Below are positions 11,101-21,027 of a DNA stretch of 64,000 nucleotides, in pieces. A program made the translations under genes and the position numbers. The stretch spans positions 8,295,094 through 8,359,093 of the forward strand of contig OX463786.1 of the NCBI GenBank assembly GCA_949825025.1, in the 5' to 3' direction. How positions within the stretch are numbered: the stretch's first letter is position 1; each line of letters begins with the position of its first letter. Source of the stretch: Siphlonurus alternatus. Its lineage: Eukaryota > Arthropoda > Insecta > Ephemeroptera > Siphlonuridae. The notes beneath the pieces were generated by a model. The model made no database searches and was not told where the DNA came from. It saw only the letters and a program-made list of their open reading frames with translations.

Positions 11101-12866
11101 TTATTTTTAATAATATTTAAATTAATAATTTTTAATTTATTTCTTTTTAATTTTTTTAATAAAAGTAATAATTATAATTTATTTTTTTGTATATTGTTGA
11201 TTAATTTTCAATATTATCATATAATGAAATTATTTAATAAGTTTATTTTCAATTTTATATATTAATATAAATACATTACATGAATTTTGTGGAATGAACT
11301 ATGTTTGCATACTTTGCATAATGAATATCAAATAAAATTGTATATCTATTCAGCTATTTGTAAAATTACAATATAGTGTACATGCGTGAATATAATTATG
11401 AAATTTAGCAAATTAAAATTTTAACCTTGAAAAGATAAAAAAATGCATCATAAATCAAATAAATATATTTGATTTACAGATCGAATAGAGTTTATTTAAA
11501 AGCATGCACGTATTAAAATCGTAATATCCACAAATGATTATTCTTATTCCCCTTAATTACTAAAACATTATTCTTATTTTCCATGTAAAAGTTATATAAC
11601 CTGTCATAGAAATTTGTTTATCATAATTTACTAAGAAAAAAAAATTATCCTAATATTGCATGTTCATATTTCTGACAATCTTAGTAAAAATTTCTAGAAG
11701 TTCTAACTTGGTGACAGATTTTTACTGTCTTTTTCTCATGTAACTTGTCTCGCCCGCTAAACTCACACTCATATCCGGTGAACAACTTGGTTTCCGGAAC
11801 TCTATATAACCAACACGACATACTTAAAAACCGTTCTGTCGCAAAGTTAAAACTTGTATATACCACAGCAATTATTTTTTTTTTATTTACAATTTACCTG
11901 TATATAATGTCAATTATTATTTGTAATTGTTTAAAGTACCTTTTTTTTTTTTAATTATACTCTGAGCAACGATGGAAGTTCATGATTCATTTGCTATACT
12001 ATACTGATGTGTAATGCAAAATTTGTCCTTACAATTATTTTAATGCAATATAAAAAAAATATATTAAAAGATTTAAAAGAATAACATTTTAGATAAGTGT
12101 CAGTTTTGTTGTTTTTTATTTATTTTTTAATGAATTAACTTAAATTTTTATTTTAAATTTATATAATTTCATTATTTTTTACGTTAATTAATTACAGCAA
12201 AATTATTCATATCTATAACACATTTCCATATATTAAATTTGTAAAATTATATTTAATAATATTTATATAATTTCTCATATTAAGGAAATGAGCTTATTTG
12301 CAGTGATTATTAAAATGTCAATGTTTTTGTCAGATGGTGGTGAACAGTCTGAGATATGAATGAGGTGTGACCTGTTTGTTTTTATAATTCACAGTGACGT
12401 GATGTGTCACCTAGGAAACTTTAAATATTTACTTTCTGTCCCTTTCATCTTCTCTAGTTTTTTTTGGTGTCTGAAACAAAAGAAACAAAAAAAAAAAAAA
12501 AAAATAATATTACTTCGCTTTTCAAGTTTATTTAAATATTTAATTTTTATTTTTATTATTAACCCTTGGGCCCCTGCATGGGTTGGGATAATCCATTTTC
12601 AGATTGTAAAGTAATTGTACTGTACTATTTTATCAAACTATGCAAGTGCTGATATTATATATTATATTCCAATTTTAATTTGAGCATGTGCATCAATGCA
12701 TGGTAATTAATAATTAAGATCAATTAATTAAATAATTAACATTTTAATTAATATATTCAATTCACATCAAAACTAATATTTCAAGTAACACATTAAAATC
12801 AAAAAATCATATAATATATATTTGTTAAAAAAAAAGAATACATTTCAAAATATTTTTAGTAACCTA
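8188..12866. other. AT-rich intron 2 interior
   Basis: No exon or recognised mobile element is visible. It contains a short GA run near 8729-8742 and an A run near 9328. A GC-richer islet at about 10800-11050 includes a CRE palindrome (10864-10871) and a nearby AATGACGTGATGATGAC. Around 11745-11830 there is a small GC-richer patch with a TATATAA string. Open frames here are short and low complexity. Confidence 0.5.
10864..10871. promoter_or_regulatory. CRE-like palindrome TGACGTCA
   Basis: A perfect CREB/ATF octamer that lies outside any foldback copy, in a 250-bp GC-richer islet within intron 2. It is a candidate intronic regulatory site by motif only. Confidence 0.3.
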
Positions 12867-13153
12867 TGGAGGCTTCAAGTGATGCGCTTTCGCTGCGCAA
12901 CTGTTTGTCGCTAAGGTCCATCTTGCACTTGAAAATGAAGCAAAGTGTTTTTTTAACTTTTCTCGGTTATAAATCAAGTAAAAAATCTAAATCTTGAATT
13001 ATCTACTTTATTTTTCAGTTTGGACCAAAGCTCCGTAAAGGAATTTTCCCTGAAAAATCTTATTCTTGGTGAAAAAACGAATTCACGTTTTTTTTACATA
13101 GGTTTGGTATAGCGGGTGGGATCACCGAAAAATCAGCTGACTTGAAGCCTCTA
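12867..13153. mobile_element. MITE with GAGGCTTCAAGT ends (copy 2)
   Basis: TGGAGGCTTCAAGTG at the left and ACTTGAAGCCTCTA at the right. The interior TTTGTCGCTAAGGTCCAT and AATTTTCCCT blocks match the 51825 copy more than the 7922 and 25313 copies, so there are at least two subfamilies with common ends. Non-coding. Confidence 0.8.
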
Positions 13154-13983
13154 TTGACGAATTAGTTATATTAGACTATAGAATTTTTTTTTTGTATATA
13201 TAATAATGTTTCACAGGTGGCATGGTTAATGATCTTAGTAGACTATTTTATGACATAGGCCCACCTACCAACCATCATTGACTTTTTAAACTTGTTATAT
13301 ACCGCCAGCTTAGTATATAGCCTAAAGGTTATATATAATATTCTTAAAGATCCTTATATACCCAAAAGAGTTAGACCAATTTTGTGCTTCATTTTTTTCC
13401 CTCTTTTTACTAACTACCTTGAGAAATATATATATATATATTTTTTTTAGTGTTATTATTATTTATTTTTTAACAAAAACTTTAAAGTCGGCGATGATTT
13501 TTTTTTAACCTTTTTATGGTCATATAGTATTATTATATATACTTCACTATACTGACAAAACTTAAGGTAAAAATAATATTGTATATAGAAGTTTTTTGAA
13601 ATATTTTATGCCACACACTAAGATGATATTAATGAGATATTTTTTTTACAAAAAAAAAGAAAAAAAATAATAATAATGAACTCATCCGGGTATAAACAGT
13701 TGAAAAATATAATTAATCAATTATATTTGTCAAAGAATTTTAGAATGAAGAAATTGTAATGGAATTTTTATTGACAAAAATTGGTGAGTAGCACTATATT
13801 ATATTTTTTATATTTTAATATAGAAATGTTTAAATTTCATTTTTTTTTCAGTTTATTTTATTTTATTATACAATTAGACATAAATTTAGTTAAAATTAAA
13901 ATATAGATGACATAGGTCATGAGAAACACAAAAAGAGATATAGAACATAGAAAATAAAACACAATTCAGTACTTGACGAATAC
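13154..13983. other. AT-rich intron 2 interior
   Basis: Contains a short TA run near 13429 and several homopolymer tracts. No coding signal or repeat family was recognised. Confidence 0.5.
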
Positions 13984-14301
13984 AATGGACAATTTACATA
14001 ACACTTTTCTTATTGCTGAAATGGATAGGGGGTACCAAATTATATGCTACTCTGAATTTTTTCAGATTTTTTTGAGAACGGGAACTATTTTTAAAAAATT
14101 ATTGAATGTCAGTTTTATGACGTCACGGGCGTTTAACGCCTATCCTTTTCTAAAAGGACAGACTCCTCGTGACGTCATAAAATTGACTTTCAATAATTTT
14201 TTAAAAATAGTCTCTAAAAAATCTGAAAAAATTCAGAGTAGCATAACTTTGCACGCTCTGTCCATTTCTGCAATAAAAAACGTCATGCAAATTGTCCATT
14301 G
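13984..14301. mobile_element. 320-bp foldback element (copy with CRE loop)
   Basis: Ends CAATGGACAATTT and its complement. The arms run through TTATTGCTGAAATGGATAGG, the GGTACC block and CTGAATTTTTTCAGATTTTTT to TTTTTAAAAAATTATTGAA. The loop is about 75 bp with TGACGTCA on both sides. An RNA copy would fold into a hairpin with a stem of about 120 bp. The open frame through it is an artefact of the palindrome. Confidence 0.85.
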
Positions 14302-14837
14302 CAACTAAAACGATACGTTATATTATATATTAGGAGTTCAACAACAACTCCTTTGGCATATTTATTGACAAATTGGGCAGTTTATTTATTATTGATAATT
14401 AAAATATATTTTAATACATGTGTGAATGTCAACCTTACATTGATTTTTACAATAAACATATTGCATTTCAATGGACATTTAATATTATAATACGATTGCT
14501 GTTATAATTAAGGTTTATTCTAATAAGCATAAATTTTGAAATATAAATAATGTCAATTTAACTATTTTAAATTTTATATTAAATGTAAAATTCAATTTAA
14601 AATAAAACTGATATAATATAAATTTTATTTATTTCAGAGTAAAATTAATATATAGAACATAATATCGGGTACAATATTATTTATATTAAATATTTCATAA
14701 TTGCAATAACATATTTATATATTTGAACGCAGTAAGTAACAAGAAAAAAAGTCCTTGAAAGAGTTTAAAAAAGATTATTACGTTAAAAATACTAATCATT
14801 TTACGTTATAAAGCTCTGTAGAAATAAAGAAAGATTG

Positions 14838-14887
<50 letters not shown>

Positions 14888-15742
14888 ATATATAAATATA
14901 TATATCGTCAAGAGAGTATATTACTAAGGAATTTTTACAACCGACAAAGAGCAAAACTCTTAGCAACTCATTTTTACTCATTTACGCCCAACATGTTGTG
15001 GTAAAAATCTGTTGTATAAATAAATATATCTATATAAAAGCTATATTTTCTCAACAACAGCCATCAGTGAAAAGCAATTATAACAACTAAACATCGAAAC
15101 ACGCTAAAATTTTTGACCACTGTCTGCTAAAATATTGTTGTTAAATAATACTTTTTTTTTATATAATATAATCTTGTCATTAAGTATATCTATATACTTT
15201 TTGAGTAAATTATTATATAATAATTATTAATATATGTTATATAACTGTACATATATAGAACCGTCTTATATAGGATTATATGTCTCGTCATTTTAGTTTA
15301 AAATAATTTTTACTATATGATTAAATTATTATTTTTAGATATTTTAAAATAAACTAGAACAACCAGTATTAAAAAAATATATATACAGTATTATATTATT
15401 TGTAGATTTTTATTATTATGTACAGTTTTTAATGATTTTTTTAAAGCTGTTGAAACAAAAAGTGATATATTTAGAACAAATTTAATACTTAATCTATTTT
15501 CCGTATTTTTGTTACAATAGATTCAGTATAGTCAACTTTTCTTACTTGTATGCGAGGCGTGTTGCATTCTGGTTGATACAAGGGGCAATGAAATTTTAAC
15601 ATACATCTTTTGTATGAAGAATAAAAAAATAGTAAATTAAGTAGATTACAAGTTTTTTTTCCTATTGTAAAAAATAAATAATTTTGATTTCAATATTTAA
15701 TTATGAATTTTTAATTTTATTATGAAATATTGTTATATAGTA
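14302..15742. other. AT-rich intron 2 interior with a GA microsatellite
   Basis: Apart from the (GA)n tract at 14842-14884, I see only AT-rich DNA without coding signal. Confidence 0.5.
14842..14884. repeat. (GA)n microsatellite
   Basis: About 21 uninterrupted GA units. Confidence 0.95.
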
Positions 15743-16066
15743 TAATGGAGTATTGACCTCAAATTTTTTTATTGCAGAAATGGATAGAGGGTGCATAGTT
15801 ATGCTACCCTGAATTTTTTCAGATTTTTTAGAGCCCGGGAACTATTTTTAAAAAATTATTGAAAGTTCTTTTTGTGACGTCACGAGACGCCGCTCTTTAA
15901 GAAAAAGATAGGACTTGACGCCGCGTGACGTCACAAATAGGACTTTCAATAATTTTTTAAAAATACTTCCCGGACTCTAAAAAATCGGAAAAAAATCATG
16001 GTAGCATAACTTTTCACCCTCTATCCATTTCTGCAATAAAAAAAATTGAGGACAATACTCCATTAT
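15743..16066. mobile_element. 320-bp foldback element, ATGGAGTATTG subfamily
   Basis: TA-ATGGAGTATTGACCTCAA at the left and the near complement TTGAGGACAATACTCCAT-TA at the right. Arms contain TTGCAGAAATGGATAGAGGG and AGAGCCCGGGAACTATTTTT. The loop has GTGACGTCACGAGACGCCGC and CGCGTGACGTCAC. Direct TA flanks fit a TA target-site preference (Tc1/mariner type), but other copies have flanks that only extend the palindrome. Confidence 0.85.
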
Positions 16067-18163
16067 GCATATAAATGGACGACCTGCATGATTTTTTTTT
16101 TTTTTACATATTTGGATAAAGCCTTTAGATATTATGTACTGTATTGTATATTTTTTTCTAATTTTTTTGAACCCTCTAATCGTTCTGCAAAATGCTGTGA
16201 CGTCATAGTCATGAAAATATTTAAGACACGAGTATACGGAATTTAAGAATTTACATGACTATTCTAAAAATAAAATAAAAATATATAATATGCAATATAA
16301 TATATATATTGCGTGATATATAAATTATATTATCATATTTTTCTTTTCAAAAATGTAATACTATAAGATATTCCTACGAAATTTAAAGGAAAATTTCATT
16401 AAAATTTAATAAATTGAAATGCGTTTTTGCTATGACACACACGCAAAATAATTTATATAAAAGTTTCCAATTTCTCTTTTTGTTTTACCTTACGTATATA
16501 TACGATTGCGTGTTTGATAAAGTTTTGATTTTCTAAGTTTCAATATCTTCCAGGAAATACAATGATATTTTTTCTAACCTGTTGCATCTATTTCTTTTCC
16601 TTACTGTATGCAAATTTAACAGTGGATGTTGTAGGATAACAATATGATATACCGGTATATATTTTAAAGGGAAATATTTATTTTATATCCTATCTATCTG
16701 ATTTGTGATGTAGATTTAGTTAAATTCAAATGAAATAAAAAAGTTAAAAACAAAAATTTCCTCAACCGTTATTAGTGTTATTACAGTAATTTTGTTGTGT
16801 AATATATAGAGTTTAAATTTTTACACTGAAAAATAATCGAAATATGTACATATATTTGCTATTACCGTTGTAATCATTGACACTATTATGCCATGCTCAG
16901 CCTTAGTTTCAATAAGAGTAATCTCCCTTTTGATAATGTTTAAACGTAAAAATTTAATGTTTATTTAAAGTTTTTGTTTTATAAATAATTTATTTATTTA
17001 TTTTTCCTTTTTTTATAAACAAAGTTATTCTGGGTAAAATTCTTAACTTATTTATGAATTACAGTTAAATACATATTATCAATAAAACTGATACAAAAAT
17101 AATTTGTTTTATAATCATAATATTGACTCACAGATATCTCTATATTATTTGATTTAAGCATTGTCAAATAGCAAACGACCTCGCTTGGTATCAACATTTT
17201 ATAATTGTAAATATTTTGACATATTAGGACTTTGGACGTGCTAAAACGCAGAAGTATAAATATTATGTATTTAGCTTCATATATTTTCATTGTGAAAAAA
17301 ACAATATACAATTAAAGTTATTTTTAAAACAAGTTATATAATATATAACATTGTTTACACCTGTTATTTATAATTTTTCACATCGTATCTCGTAATAAGA
17401 AAAAAATAAATTAGTCATAAAATATGCTAATGGAAAAATACCTAAATTATATAATATTAAATATATATAGTTAAATTATTAAAGAAGTTGTTTTTAATTT
17501 TTATATGACACAAAAATATATATTAAGAGTGGGGAAAAAGCTAGAGGCAAGGTTATCAGGGATCCCCAGCAGTAACAGTAGCAGCCAAGTTGCCAACGTT
17601 CCACGAAGTAGAGTGTTAGTTACGGGAAGGAAACTAGTTACTAGCCAATAGCACCGTAACGATGCATTTCATGGAAATGTTGTCAGAATTCATAGAACAG
17701 AAATGAGATAACGAGAATTAATTGATGGAAAGAAAAACGTTGATTAGTTTTTATCTTATATTGTCTGCAGAAGTTGCAATAAAAAATAATATACTTTAAT
17801 TTATTTAATATAATATTTATTTTATATTTTAAATTAATTTATTATAATTTTATAAATATTGTTTAAAATCATATTGAGTATATTATAATTTGAATTATTA
17901 TGTGTAATTTTAAATTGAAAAATTAAATTTTTTATTAGAAATAGTATAAATATAATTTGATTCATTGTAGAGTTGAAATCATACAGAATACTCGGTTAAA
18001 TTTTAGTTATTGGACTTACGTATTTTATAATTTTGAAATTTGTCTATCAAAGCATGGTAGCTCTATTTACTATGGTTATATAGTGACCCATGTATATAAG
18101 GCACACCCAATCATATGCGTGAAATGCTCTGACATCACAGCAATTTAACGTAAATTCGATAAG
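16067..18163. other. AT-rich intron 2 interior
   Basis: At 16150-16250 it holds a CRE-containing segment that resembles 27110-27230 (listed separately). At 17540-17710 there is a GC-richer islet with no supported open frame on the + strand. Otherwise no gene or repeat was recognised. Confidence 0.45.
16150..16255. repeat. Dispersed CRE-containing repeat, copy 1
   Basis: CCTCTAATCGTTCTGCAAAA, then GTGACGTCATAGTCATG, then AAATATTTAA, then CATGACTAT forms a small stem-loop. The same order appears at 27128-27222. Class unknown. Confidence 0.45.
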
Positions 18164-18365
18164 CAGTTTTCAAACTTTTTGACTCGAAGTCCCAGATAAT
18201 ATTCAATTCAAAGATGATGCCCCATTTTTTTCTTCCCCACTGCTTTCCTATTTCCCTACTTAATTAACCATACAGCCTTGGTCACTATTAACCGATTTTC
18301 ATGAAGTCCCAAACGAAAAATTTCACTGTCCCAAATTTGGGACGCGTCTCATAGTTTGAAAAATT
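18164..18365. mobile_element. hAT-like short element, copy 1
   Basis: Starts CAGTTTTCAAACTTTTTGAC and ends with TCATAGTTTGAAAAATTA, so both ends carry TTTTCAAACT in inverted orientation. A related copy lies in the opposite orientation at 57225-57434. CAG...TTTTCAAACT ends resemble hAT (Charlie-type) non-autonomous elements. No 8-bp target duplication was convincingly found. It ends about 110 bp upstream of exon 3. Confidence 0.6.
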
Positions 18366-18473
18366 ATCGATTTGGAACCATTTACGCAAATTGAAATCCG
18401 TGATAATACCTCTTATTCTTTAATTACCTTGTATCATAGGTGGACTAACGATGTTTTTATTGCGTGTTCTCAG

Positions 18474-18614
18474 GTGAAAAATACATTCAACGTGGACTTC
18501 ACTCAGCATCACGATGAGTGGAAAACACTTCGTTATGAGTGGCTTCCCACCCAGCAAGAAATACCCAAGAATCTCGGGGAGTCAACTCCGGTGGAGCACT
18601 TGCAAAGTTTAGAG
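18474..18614 (+). CDS. Helical cytokine exon 3: end of helix A and AB loop
   Basis: The acceptor TTCTCAG is preceded by a pyrimidine-rich tract and the donor is GAG|GTGACT; both borders are phase 0. It encodes 47 residues beginning VKNTFNVDF, which completes the YVK motif begun in exon 2. They continue through a Trp-containing segment (DEWKTLRYEWLPTQQE) to HLQSLE. In the long-chain helical cytokines this is the position of the AB crossover loop. GC content is above the intron background. A hAT-like element ends just upstream and a 490-bp hairpin begins 59 bp downstream. Confidence 0.8.
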
Positions 18615-18672
18615 GTGACTTTTTAAATATCATGGGAGAAGGGGAAGATAGTACAAAATATAAGCAAATGGA

Positions 18673-19162
18673 TAATGGGGTACTGATAAAAAAAAAAAGT
18701 TTCAAGTTTTTGTCAACATTTTAAAAGGCATGAAAATTTCATGAAGAACAAGCCCTATTACAGCATTCTACGACAATTTCCTGATTTTATATGAATTTTT
18801 AAAACCTCTCAAAAATTACGTCATAGCATTGAATCTTATATGGGAAAATAGATCAGTTAACATTGCCAAATCCCATACTTAATATTGAAATGTAACCAAA
18901 ACTTCATTTGCAAAGTTTTTAGGTGCTAGAATCACGATAATGAAGGTTTTAAATTCGTACTTCAATAACTTTTCATTTTAGCAATGCTAACTGATGCATT
19001 TCCCCATTTAAGATTCAATGTTATGACGTCACCAAAAAGTTTTAAAAATTCATATAAAATCAGCAAATTGTCGTAGAATGCTCTAATAGGGCTAGTTCTT
19101 CATAAAATTCACAGTACTTTTTACTAGTTTTGCTAACTCAAATACCGGTCAGTACCCCATTG
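18673..19162. mobile_element. 490-bp foldback element in intron 3
   Basis: The left end AATGGGGTACTGA is mirrored by TCAGTACCCCATT. Matching internal arm blocks include TTCATGAAGAACAAGCCCTA against TAGGGCTAGTTCTTCAT, GCATTCTACGACAATTT against its complement, and TTTTAAAAATTCATATAAAATC. It is not related to the 320-bp family and I see no second copy in the window. Confidence 0.8.
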
Positions 19163-19200
19163 AAGAAAGTCGATTTAAAAATAATATTTCATTTTCTCGT

Positions 19201-19534
19201 GAATGGACAACATACATGAACAAATTTTATTGCAGAAATAAATAGAGGGTACCAAATTATGCTACTTTGAAATTTTTCAGATTTTTTTGAGATCCGGAAC
19301 TATTTTTAAATAATTATTGAAAGTCCTGTGATTTCAGTTGGCACCCCTGATTTCTTAATAAAAAGGATAGAGACTGGACGCCTATTGATGCCTCCAGGGG
19401 GCATGACCGCACTTTCAATAATTATTTAAAAATAGTTCTGGGTTTCAAAAAAATCTGAAAAAATTCAGAGTAGCATAATTTGGTACCCTCTATTCATTTC
19501 TGCAATAATTTTTTTTCATGTATGTTGTCCATTC
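19201..19534. mobile_element. 320-bp foldback element, ATGGACAACATACATG subfamily
   Basis: GAATGGACAACATACATGAA and its complement bound arms with TTGCAGAAATAAATAGAGGG and GGTACC. The loop lacks the CRE and instead has GGCACCCCTGA and CCTCCAGGGGGC blocks, as do the copies at 43160 and 49047. It lies in intron 3. Confidence 0.85.
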
Positions 19535-19767
19535 CTTAATTTAATTTATTATAAATAATTTATTTCGATAAATATTGAAAAATAAGTATTTATTTACATT
19601 GTTTTAAATAGTATTATATTAAATTTTCTTTCATTGCAATGTATTAATGTAAAATAGCAAACTAAGTATATGAAGGAAGACTATAATATGCATAATTATG
19701 TAAAAATAGCAATAATAAAGAATGTGATTCACCCATAAATGCTAACGTGTCCATGTTTGTGTTAAAG

Positions 19768-19902
19768 CTGTCGCAAGCTCTGAAGGACTGTTACAAGCAC
19801 CTTCAGAAGTTCGCAGTTGGACTCGAGCAAGTGGTCTACGACCAGGATGAGTCCAGTGGCTACAAGCCGGACTTCCAGGCTACGGAGTACAGTCTAAGAT
19901 CT
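19768..19902 (+). CDS. Helical cytokine exon 4: helix B and start of helix C
   Basis: Acceptor TTAAAG (a weak pyrimidine tract) and a consensus GTAAGT donor at 19903; both borders are phase 0. It encodes 45 residues starting LSQALKDCYKHLQKFAVGLE, an amphipathic helix with leucines in heptad-like spacing that corresponds to helix B (CNTF has a similar L..NLQAYR..H.LLARLLED stretch). A short loop (DQDESSGYKPD) and the start of helix C (ATEYSLRS) follow. It contains one Cys (about residue 160). The alternative acceptor CGCAAG ten bases downstream would break the frame. Confidence 0.8.
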
Positions 19903-20811
19903 GTAAGTACAACTCATAACTCATGTACAGTTATGAAAAAATAAAACTGGAACAAATCACAGAGTGTTTTAAATGAGCTCCATCAGTTCATTGTCCTGAG
20001 TGGCAAACGGTGCCAGGTAGACTCTGTAAGTCACCTCCCTTGAACTCCGACAGTGTTGTCACATAAGCAAAGCAAGTGGACTGATGGTGCTTACTTCTAC
20101 ACTCCAGCATGCAACGTGTTCCAGTCTTTTTCACCATAACTGTATAATTTTATTTAAAATTATTTTGAAATAATTTCGAATTTTATACAACAATTTTTTG
20201 CTTTTTGCGCAAATTAAATAACAACCTTTTATTATTTGTTTTCTTGGTGCTTATAACATTCATATATTTCTGTTACTCTAATTTCTTTTTCGTGTTTTAA
20301 TTAATTTATCAAGACAATGCATATACCCAATTATTGTATTAAAAAACTACACCATAAAGGGACATGTTCATTGCAATCTTTTAAAATTATTTTGTATTTT
20401 AAAATAAAAAACTGAATCATTTATGCATTAAAAAATTGCACACATTTACTTTTAATAGATTTATTCAGTTCATTTGGCCGTAAAAATAGCATAGAACAAG
20501 TCATATACATCATAAAACAACACAAGACAAAAATACACACAAAAAAAAACACATACATATATATATGTATATATTATATATACACTAATAAACTATAGTT
20601 AGCCAAGTAGAAAGTTACTCTTTTTGTAAAAAAATCTTTCACATTATAAAACAAATTTTCCATTAAATATTTAAATAATTCCTTTTTAAACATGCAAAAG
20701 ATTCAGAATTTTTTATATGATCAGGTATAAAGCATTAAATATTAGAGGCACAATGTAGCTAGGATTATGATTACATATTGTTATTAACATGTGATTTATG
20801 TTTTGTTACAG
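19903..20811 (+). other. Intron 4 of the cytokine gene
   Basis: 909 bp from GTAAGT to TTACAG. The first part (19960-20130) is moderately GC-rich without an open frame; the second holds a LINE tail on the opposite strand. Confidence 0.75.
20450..20720 (-). mobile_element. LINE 3' end in intron 4, opposite strand
   Basis: On the minus strand a 40-codon frame (20574-20693) reads MFKKELFKYLMENLFYNVKD, then FFTKRV. This parallels VFKAKLKSVLIDKEFYSVKS, then FFANKL of the fragment at 3081-3401 and the end of the RT at 52592. A one-base shift upstream joins it to a KNSES block. It is a short dead remnant of the jockey-like family and had not been obvious because of its length. Coordinates beyond the coding part are approximate. 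Confidence 0.6.
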
Positions 20812-21027
20812 GTACTTTGTGAGATCCAAGCTGCCATGTTGGAACGTAGTGTGAAGCAACATTCAGATGTAACTCGTGATATAATGTCAAGTGACTTTAG
20901 AGACAGGAATGAAGGGAATACGTCTGTAAGAAATTTAAGAGATTGGTTCATATTTAGAGATTATATGAATGGTTTGGAGTACGTAGTTGATGTCTTTGAA
21001 TATTTTATTAATAAAGCTGGATCATGA
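20812..21027 (+). CDS. Helical cytokine exon 5: helices C and D, stop
   Basis: A good acceptor (TTTTGTTACAG) with phase 0 entry; it ends in TGA at 21025-21027. It encodes 71 residues. VLCEIQAAMLERSVKQHSD completes helix C and includes a Cys. A polar CD loop contains one N-glycosylation sequon (NTS, about residues 233-235). Helix D is NLRDWFIFRDYMNGLEYVVD and the chain ends FINKAGS. The helix D pattern parallels CLCF1/cardiotrophin (D-F-W-L-L-K-E-L...W-L...D-F). The FxxK signature used by LIFR-binding members just before helix D is not present; the aligned positions are small or polar. The downstream 3' region is AT-rich with AATAAA candidates at 21059 and 21719. Confidence 0.85.
   Translation, partial: VLCEIQAAMLERSVKQHSDVTRDIMSSDFRDRNEGNTSVRNLRDWFIFRDYMNGLEYVVDVFEYFINKAGS

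Larger units (their letters stand above)
6306..18473 (+). other. Intron 2 of the cytokine gene (12.2 kb)
   Basis: Bounded by GTAAGT at 6306 and TTCTCAG at 18467-18473. It is AT-rich and holds the elements listed separately: the TTAA MITE at 6361, foldbacks at 6799, 13984 and 15743, GAGGCTTCAAGT MITEs at 7922 and 12867, a GA run at 14842 and a hAT-like element at 18164. Between them I see no exon. Two GC-richer islets (10800-11050 and 17540-17710) have no assignable function. Confidence 0.7.
18615..19767 (+). other. Intron 3 of the cytokine gene, mostly two hairpin elements
   Basis: A 1,153-bp intron from GTGACT to TTAAAG. About 820 bp of it is made of two foldback elements (18673-19162 and 19201-19534); the rest is AT-rich. 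Confidence 0.75.
4520..21027 (+). other. Gene span: IL-6/CNTF/CLCF1-like helical cytokine (5 exons)
   Basis: Five coding exons (4520-4532 tentative, 6004-6305, 18474-18614, 19768-19902, 20812-21027) join in one frame of 268 residues with intron phases 1-0-0-0. The product would be secreted: signal peptide about 1-26, a disordered Ser/Pro/Gly/Asp-rich segment about 27-78, helix A about 81-107, AB loop to about 152, helix B 153-178, helix C about 190-214 and helix D about 236-264. LAR-x12-YVK in helix A and DWFIFRDYMNGLEYV in helix D resemble CNTF and CLCF1/CT-1 respectively. Known family members act extracellularly on gp130/Domeless-type receptors and JAK-STAT signalling; that role here is inferred. 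Introns are 1.5, 12.2, 1.15 and 0.9 kb. Alternatives: an Unpaired-type ligand, or a leptin- or G-CSF-like member of the same fold. Confidence 0.75.

Noticed and set aside
17560..17690. Minus-strand frame with a signal-peptide-like TLATWLLLLLLGIP segment
   Set aside because: No ATG in frame before the hydrophobic stretch, no convincing donor after it, and the Leu run comes from a CAGTAACAGTAGCAGC-type repeat.
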